Position numbers and translations under genes: made by a program. The notes under the pieces are model-generated. The model was given only the letters and a program-made list of their open reading frames with translations. It searched no databases and was not told the origin of the DNA. From the NCBI GenBank assembly GCA_003116975.1, contig BGKB01000107.1:62001-126000 (forward strand): a stretch of DNA of 64,000 nt. The letters run 5' to 3'. The DNA comes from Aurantiochytrium sp. KH105 (taxonomy: Eukaryota > Sar > Bigyra > Thraustochytrida > Thraustochytriidae). Shown here piece after piece: positions 59,124 to 64,000 of the stretch. Numbering within the stretch: position 1 is the stretch's first letter; the number at the start of each line of letters is the position of its first letter.

Positions 59124-60500
59124 TCACTTGCTTCCCTTTCTTCGGCCCCGACTGCGCTCTGCCTTGCGGCGCACAACAAAGGCTGCCAGACCAAATACAA
59201 CAATTCCAACAAGTAGAACAATCCCGACGTCCTCGAGAGTTATTAAGCCATCGTTTGTGGAAGAGCCGAGCCCCACGGGGTCGCCGCCGTTGCTCGTTCC
59301 CTTTGAGAAAATGCTGCCGCCATCAGCGCCACCATGGCTGGGACCTTTATTAGGAGATGCAGACGTTGAGCCCGAGCCCTGTCGCATGAGAGCGCGCAAA
59401 TCCTGCAGTCTTTGAGCAGCAGGCTTAAAGTCTGGCTTCTTTTGGAGACAAATCTGAAAGTTTGCCAATGCCGCCTCGGGTTCACCGAGTTCGATCAATT
59501 GGTTCCCAAGAAGATAATGCACCAATGCTGTCGCGGACCCAAGCGATATGACGTACTGGAATATCTTGGCTGCGTCAGCGGTATAACCTGCGTCCCGAAG
59601 GACAATAGCCAAGTGCGTCAACGCGTCCTTGTCATCTGGCTTCAGGTATAGAGCGCGACGCAAGCTTTGCACAGCTGCGTGCGACTCGCCCATAAGGCGA
59701 AAGGCGTTACCAAGGTGACCCCATGTTCCAAACATGATTGGATTTCCCCGTCCAAGCTCAAGCAGCTTACGCTGCATGGCGTCGCGAACGAGTGATGGTT
59801 TCATGCCACCAATCAACCGCTTCTCTGACTCTGGTTCGGTAAAGCCCGGGAGGTGTTCTGCGCGGCGCGAAATTCCGGGCAAATCATCCCACCGCGTCTC
59901 GAGTGCATCCCACGAGGGCTCGTCCCAGCCTGTGCGAGACTTGTGGCGCTCCACTGTCGGGAAATCGTCTTCGTTTAGCACCGTGCCGTCCTCTAGAAAG
60001 ACGTCATCGTACAAGTATGCCTCCTCGGCGAGCGAGAGATCTTCAACTTTGGCGCTACCATCAGCTCTGGCTGACAGGGGGTTGGCACGGCCGTTTTGCA
60101 GGTCGAGACCAGAACGATCTTCATCGCGTCGCTTTGCAAAGGCAAGATTGCTTTTGCCATTGTGCCCACCACGCTGCGATGAGCGGTCGGTGCCAACTGT
60201 CCCATAACCCTTTGCCAGAGGTGCCGACACGCTCGAGGCGTACATTTCGATAAAGCCCGCATCCATGAGAGTATCCATGTCGATTCTGCTTTCCGAAAGG
60301 GTCGCGCACGTGTCGCCAACGGCGGTGTCATCGCAAGCCACCGGTGCACGTGGTGATTGCAGCACGTTGGCCCGCGTTACGTCGTCTGCGGCCTCCACGG
60401 CACCGTTCACGTTCACGAACCTCCTTGTGGCCCGTACAGATGCCACGAGCAAAAGAAGCACAAGTCTCCATGCCGCGCGAGTTCCTGCACCGCGCCCCAT
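59124..60500 (-). CDS. Type I membrane protein with luminal TPR repeats
   Basis: 458 aa from ATG 60500, chosen because it begins a signal peptide ('WRLVLLLLVASVRATRRFV') after a short basic stretch; the frame is open upstream to 60773. Residues 30-250 are acidic and poorly conserved-looking. Residues about 265-370 contain three TPR-like repeats ('MFGTWGHLGNAFRLMGESHA', 'ALTHLAIVLRDAGYTADAAK', 'VHYLLGNQLIELGEPEAALA'). A Ser/Gly linker leads to a single transmembrane helix ('VGIVLLVGIVVFGLAAFVV') and a short Arg/Lys tail, giving a lumen-out, type I topology. I do not recognise the exact family. A secretory-pathway scaffold or chaperone cofactor is possible. Confidence 0.72.
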   Translation of the reverse strand: MGRGAGTRAAWRLVLLLLVASVRATRRFVNVNGAVEAADDVTRANVLQSPRAPVACDDTAVGDTCATLSESRIDMDTLMDAGFIEMYASSVSAPLAKGYGTVGTDRSSQRGGHNGKSNLAFAKRRDEDRSGLDLQNGRANPLSARADGSAKVEDLSLAEEAYLYDDVFLEDGTVLNEDDFPTVERHKSRTGWDEPSWDALETRWDDLPGISRRAEHLPGFTEPESEKRLIGGMKPSLVRDAMQRKLLELGRGNPIMFGTWGHLGNAFRLMGESHAAVQSLRRALYLKPDDKDALTHLAIVLRDAGYTADAAKIFQYVISLGSATALVHYLLGNQLIELGEPEAALANFQICLQKKPDFKPAAQRLQDLRALMRQGSGSTSASPNKGPSHGGADGGSIFSKGTSNGGDPVGLGSSTNDGLITLEDVGIVLLVGIVVFGLAAFVVRRKAERSRGRRKGSK

Positions 60501-61488
60501 CTTCTCCGAGCAACCGCAGATATCGATCGAGACTTGAAGCCGCCTCGTCCTTGGCCAAGGGCCAAGGTTTGCTTGTTCACGTGCGCCGAGCGGCCATGGA
60601 ACCTCTGCGGAACCTTTGAAGAACTGCCGCTTTGTTGTTGTAAGAGTCATTGCAAAGGTTGGGCGGCTCGAAGCGACGCGGAAGAGATGGATGCCTGATC
60701 GTGGTGTAGGCCTAGGCCTACTCGTTTTCAGACGTAGATGAGCTTGATACCTAAGATTTATGGACTCCTTCATCGTGCTTCTTTGTCCAAACGACCAGCC
60801 GCAAGCTCGGAAATTGGCTCATGCCATGATTGTTTTCTCAAGCGAAAGACTTGAAGCATCGACGCATGGCGCACTTGATCCACGCCTCTCACTCTCCACA
60901 ATTGTTTGACTGGCCGTGCGGCAAGCATCGTACAGTACGAACTCTCTGTCGCGGCGAGGCGAGGTCGTCCTTTCCTTCCTTCCTTCCTTCATTCATTCAT
61001 TCGTTCGTTCGTTCATTCATTCATTCATTCATTCATTCATTCATTCATTCATTCATTCATTCATTCATTCATTCATTCATTCATTCATTCATTCATTCAT
61101 TCATTCATTCGTTCATTCTGAGGTGGTTGTTCAACAGTGTTAGGCAGCGCGCACGCTGCCTACGAGCCTCGGCGAGAAGCGCAGAGAGAGAGCCCAGGCA
61201 AGGCAAAGCAAGTTCGCGGCAGGTCGAGGGCGGCACGCGCGGCGAGCCGGTCGACGGCGGCGCGGCGCGAGGCGCTCGGCACGGCGCGCGGCGGGGCTTC
61301 TCCCCCGCGCAGCACGGCGGCGCGAAGTTCCGCGCGCAAGGGCGCAGCGAGGCGAGGCGATCTGCCAACTTTTGGTGGCTGCGAAGCCGCGGCGGCGCGA
61401 GCGCGAGCGCGAGCGCGAGCGCGAGACGGACGAGGGGAGCAAGCCGGGCGCGGCGAGAGCGACTGCGACAGACAGCGACAGCGGCAAG
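60501..61488. other. Divergent spacer with (ATTC)n tract
   Basis: The shared 5' region of the membrane TPR gene and the ABCF gene. It holds TAGGCCTAGGCCTA at 60707-60720 and a long TTCC/ATTC/GTTC tetranucleotide tract at about 60970-61118. A GC-rich stretch with GAGCGC repeats follows (about 61400-61425). Histidine/serine-rich open frames through the tract are artefacts. Confidence 0.8.
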
Positions 61489-64000
61489 ATGGGCAAGGGC
61501 AAGAAGAAGGGCGGCAGGAAGAACTTCCTGGACGACCTCGACACCGAGGCGCAGCAGGCCCAGGAGAAGAAGAAGGAGGAGCAGGCCCAGGAGGGCAACG
61601 GCGAGAAGCTCTCGCGCAAGCAGAAACGCATGCTCAAGCTTGCCAAAAAGGGCAAGCTCAACGACGACACCCAGTCCAAGAAGACCGAAGACGATGACGA
61701 CGACAACGACGATGACGACGACGACAACACCAATTCCAAGTCTGGTGGCTTTGGCGCTCTTGACTCAGAGGATGATGACGACGATAATGATGATGATGAC
61801 GAGGAAGAGGACGAAGCGCCCCAGCCCAAGGCCGCCGCAGCAGGCTTTGGCGCGCTAGACGACTCCGAGGACGAAGAGGACGAGGAAGAAGCGGCACCGG
61901 CGCCAAAGTCTAACAAGAGCAAAAAACAGTCCAAGAAGGACAAGAAGAAGCAAAAGGCGGCCTCCGCTGGCGGTTTCGGCGCTCTGGACATGATGGAGGA
62001 CTCGGAAGACGAAGCCCAGGATGAGAACGACGACGACGACGATGGCGACGACGACGCCGGGCAGGCCGCCACCTCGTTCGCGGCTCTCAACATGGATGAT
62101 GATGACGACGACGAGGAGGAAGAGGAAGAGGACGATACCAAGAGCTCCAAGTCGAAAAAGAGTAAAAAGGACAAAAAGGAAAAGAAAAAGAAGAAGGAAA
62201 AGTCGAGCCGCAAGTCTCGCAAGGGCGGCAGCGACGAGGACCAAGACGACGAGGATGTTAACGATGATGATGCCGACGAGGCCTCGAGCAAGTCGAAGAA
62301 ATCGTCGAAATCCAAGAGCAAGAGCAAGGACGACGACTCGGAAGGTGACGCCAAAAAGGGCCGCGGAAAGAAGGGCAAGCTGAGCAACAAAGAGCGGCGC
62401 AAGCTCAAGGAGGCACAAGAGGCAGACGAGCGCGAGCGCCTCGTGTCCGAAATCAAGTCCAAGCCCACCGAGTTTGCCGTCTCAGCCACCGCCATTAATC
62501 GTGACGACGCTTGGGAGAACGGAAGAGATATCAACATTCCCAGCTTCACCGTGAGTGCCTATGGCAAGACTCTCTTCCAGAACGCAGAGCTCAAGATTGC
62601 GGAGAACCGCAAGTACGGTCTCATCGGCCGCAACGGCGGCGGTAAGAGTACGCTTTTGCGCCTCATTGCCAACGGAGAACTCGAGATCCCCCCCAAGATC
62701 GATACCATCTACGTTGACCAGGAGGTCCCAGCCGACGACACCCCGGCCGTCGACATGGTGCTTCAGGCCGATACAAGGCGCACTCAGCTTCTCAAGCGCG
62801 AGGAGGAAGTCATGGCCATTCTCGACCGCGAGGAAGCCGACGACATGTCCATGGAAGAGCACGAAGCCCTTTTCAACGAACTCTCGGACATTAGCAACGA
62901 GCTGCGGCTGCGCAACTCCGACGCCGCCGAAGCCAAGGCTCTCACCCTGCTCACGGGTCTTGGATTCACCCAGGACATGTTGCGCGCCCCAACAAAGAGC
63001 TTTTCCGGTGGTTGGCGCATGCGCGTCTCCATTGCGCGCGCTCTCTTCCTCGAGCGCACGCTGACCCTGCTGGATGAACCGAGCAACCATCTCGATCTCA
63101 ATAGTGCCATCTACCTCACTGATGTGCTGCAAAAGTGGAAAAAGACCATTATTCTCGTCTCGCACGATTCCTCGCTTCTCGAGGCCGTGTGCACCGACAT
63201 CATGTGTCTCGCGGACCTCAGCATCCAGTACTACCGCGGCACGTACTCCCAGTTCGAGGATCAGCACAAGATTTATTTGGAGAAGATCAAGAAGGAGTAC
63301 GAGAAGCAAGAAAAGGAGCTGCGCTCTATGAAAAAGAAGGGTGTCACCAACAAAAAGGCTGCCGAGCAGCTCGCGGCGAAGAAGAAGCGCGAGGGCGGCG
63401 GGGCGCGCAAGAAGAAGGGCGCTGGCGGCGACGATGATGCTGGTGGCAACATCGGAGGCTCCCTGGCAGATCGTCAGCTCTTGCAGCGCCCCAAAGACTA
63501 CGTGGTCAATTTTGACTTCCCCGAGCCTGAGATTGAGCTTCAGGGCAACTACATCTCGGTCGAGGACGTCGCCTTCAAGTATCCTGGCGGCAAGACTCTC
63601 TTCAAGAAACTCTCTTTCGGTATCGATAAGGACTCGCGCATCACCATCGTCGGCGCCAACGGTATCGGAAAGAGTACGCTCATGAAGCTCTTTGTGGGCG
63701 ACTTGGAGCCGACCAAGGGCGAGGTCAAGATCAACCGTGGTGTGCGGATTGCCAAGTATCACCAGCACTTTCTTGACGTTCTCCCTGCAGCCGAGACCCC
63801 AGTGGACTTTTTGCGGCGCATTCACAACATTACCTATCAGGAAGCGCGCAACACGCTCGGCCGATTCGGTCTCGAGGGCTCGGCTCACGTAATCAAGCTC
63901 ATGAACTGCTCGGGAGGTCAAAAGAGTCGCGTTGTCTTTGCGAACATGGCGCTGCAGCGCCCGTCCATCCTCTGTCTGGATGAGCCCACTAACCATCTCG
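61489..64000 (+). CDS. ABCF-type ATPase (ABCF1/GCN20-like), 3'-partial
   Basis: An uninterrupted frame from ATG 61489 to the window end, about 837 codons so far. Residues 1-330 are alternating acidic and Lys-rich blocks with four copies of an 'FGALD..ED' motif ('GGFGALDSEDD', 'AGFGALDDSED', 'GGFGALDMMED', 'TSFAALNMDD'). The first ABC domain has Walker A 'GRNGGGKST' (from residue 380), signature 'FSGGWRMRVSIARAL' and Walker B 'LTLLDEPSNHLDL'. A linker follows. The second domain has Walker A 'GANGIGKST' (from 722), signature 'CSGGQKSRV' and 'LCLDEPTNHL' at the edge. There is no membrane domain, as expected for ABCF proteins, which act on ribosomes or eIF2/GCN1. The long charged head resembles ABCF1/ABC50, which binds eIF2, more than short-headed GCN20; that is inference. 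Confidence 0.93.
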   Translation, partial: MGKGKKKGGRKNFLDDLDTEAQQAQEKKKEEQAQEGNGEKLSRKQKRMLKLAKKGKLNDDTQSKKTEDDDDDNDDDDDDNTNSKSGGFGALDSEDDDDDNDDDDEEEDEAPQPKAAAAGFGALDDSEDEEDEEEAAPAPKSNKSKKQSKKDKKKQKAASAGGFGALDMMEDSEDEAQDENDDDDDGDDDAGQAATSFAALNMDDDDDDEEEEEEDDTKSSKSKKSKKDKKEKKKKKEKSSRKSRKGGSDEDQDDEDVNDDDADEASSKSKKSSKSKSKSKDDDSEGDAKKGRGKKGKLSNKERRKLKEAQEADERERLVSEIKSKPTEFAVSATAINRDDAWENGRDINIPSFTVSAYGKTLFQNAELKIAENRKYGLIGRNGGGKSTLLRLIANGELEIPPKIDTIYVDQEVPADDTPAVDMVLQADTRRTQLLKREEEVMAILDREEADDMSMEEHEALFNELSDISNELRLRNSDAAEAKALTLLTGLGFTQDMLRAPTKSFSGGWRMRVSIARALFLERTLTLLDEPSNHLDLNSAIYLTDVLQKWKKTIILVSHDSSLLEAVCTDIMCLADLSIQYYRGTYSQFEDQHKIYLEKIKKEYEKQEKELRSMKKKGVTNKKAAEQLAAKKKREGGGARKKKGAGGDDDAGGNIGGSLADRQLLQRPKDYVVNFDFPEPEIELQGNYISVEDVAFKYPGGKTLFKKLSFGIDKDSRITIVGANGIGKSTLMKLFVGDLEPTKGEVKINRGVRIAKYHQHFLDVLPAAETPVDFLRRIHNITYQEARNTLGRFGLEGSAHVIKLMNCSGGQKSRVVFANMALQRPSILCLDEPTNHL

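Noticed and set aside
60906-61143. His/Ser/Phe-rich peptides across the ATTC tract
   Set aside because: Translation of a simple tetranucleotide repeat in three frames, not genes.
61140-62549. Ser-rich 469-codon minus-strand frame opposite the ABCF head, and another at 62482-63996
   Set aside because: The plus strand encodes unmistakable ABC motifs; Ser runs on the minus strand are the complement of Asp/Glu runs (GAC/GAG).
1-64000. tRNA, rRNA, CRISPR or bacterial operon features
   Set aside because: No cloverleaf with A and B boxes, rRNA stretch or spaced repeat array was recognised. Gene organisation is eukaryotic, so CRISPR is not expected.

Overview
The window is nuclear DNA of a GC-rich, intron-poor eukaryote. 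Most genes are single long exons; one clear spliceosomal intron is visible, in the IPP isomerase gene. A tubulin glycylase of the TTLL3/8 type implies cilia or flagella. A zinc-finger protein built of 'HGGG' repeats is of a kind common in oomycetes and other stramenopiles. Together with the gene density and base composition this suggests a heterotrophic stramenopile such as a thraustochytrid; that placement is inference.

Two blocks hold ordinary housekeeping genes. The left block (1-12500) carries a partial lipocalin-like/AttH-type gene, isopentenyl-diphosphate isomerase, a TPR-DnaJ protein resembling DNAJC8 with an added TPR head, an SfsA-family protein, DNA topoisomerase IB and a TTLL3/8-type glycylase. 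The right block (40100-64000) carries a zinc-less MDR oxidoreductase, cytosolic seryl-tRNA synthetase, the HGGG zinc-finger gene, a DDX31/Dbp7 DEAD-box helicase, a USP10-like deubiquitinase, a FIS1-like mitochondrial fission protein with a large acidic insert, a type I membrane TPR protein and an ABCF ATPase cut by the window end. Inside this block, 41.8-46.2 kb holds the remains of a DNA transposon: an XPG-like/SWIM nuclease gene converging on a DDE_Tnp_4 transposase piece, with a smaller 1.17-kb inverted-repeat element nested between them.

The centre (12.8-39.8 kb) is the unusual part. The same two-gene cassette occurs three times in the same orientation. In each, a very large minus-strand gene (about 1620-1700 codons) encodes an SF2-like ATPase with a SecA-like GEGKT Walker A, a DEAD box and a QxxGRxxR motif, followed by an acidic disordered stretch and a C-terminal half full of CxxC clusters. 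A divergent plus-strand gene encodes a 390-520 aa partner with a conserved head of about 170 residues and a Ser-rich tail holding SUMO-acceptor-like and SUMO-interacting-like motifs. ATPases A and B, with their promoter side, are nearly identical. Partners A and B are only recognisably related. Cassette C is diverged throughout. I do not recognise either family. The tight pairing and the uneven divergence make this the best candidate for an undescribed system here.

The divergent spacers carry GAGAGC-rich tracts. Cassette A also has three 290-bp tandem repeats with a recurring GAAGACACTTC box. An orphan 647-codon gene lies between cassettes A and B. Intergenic DNA elsewhere has many simple repeats and a recurrent palindrome, TAGGCCTA.
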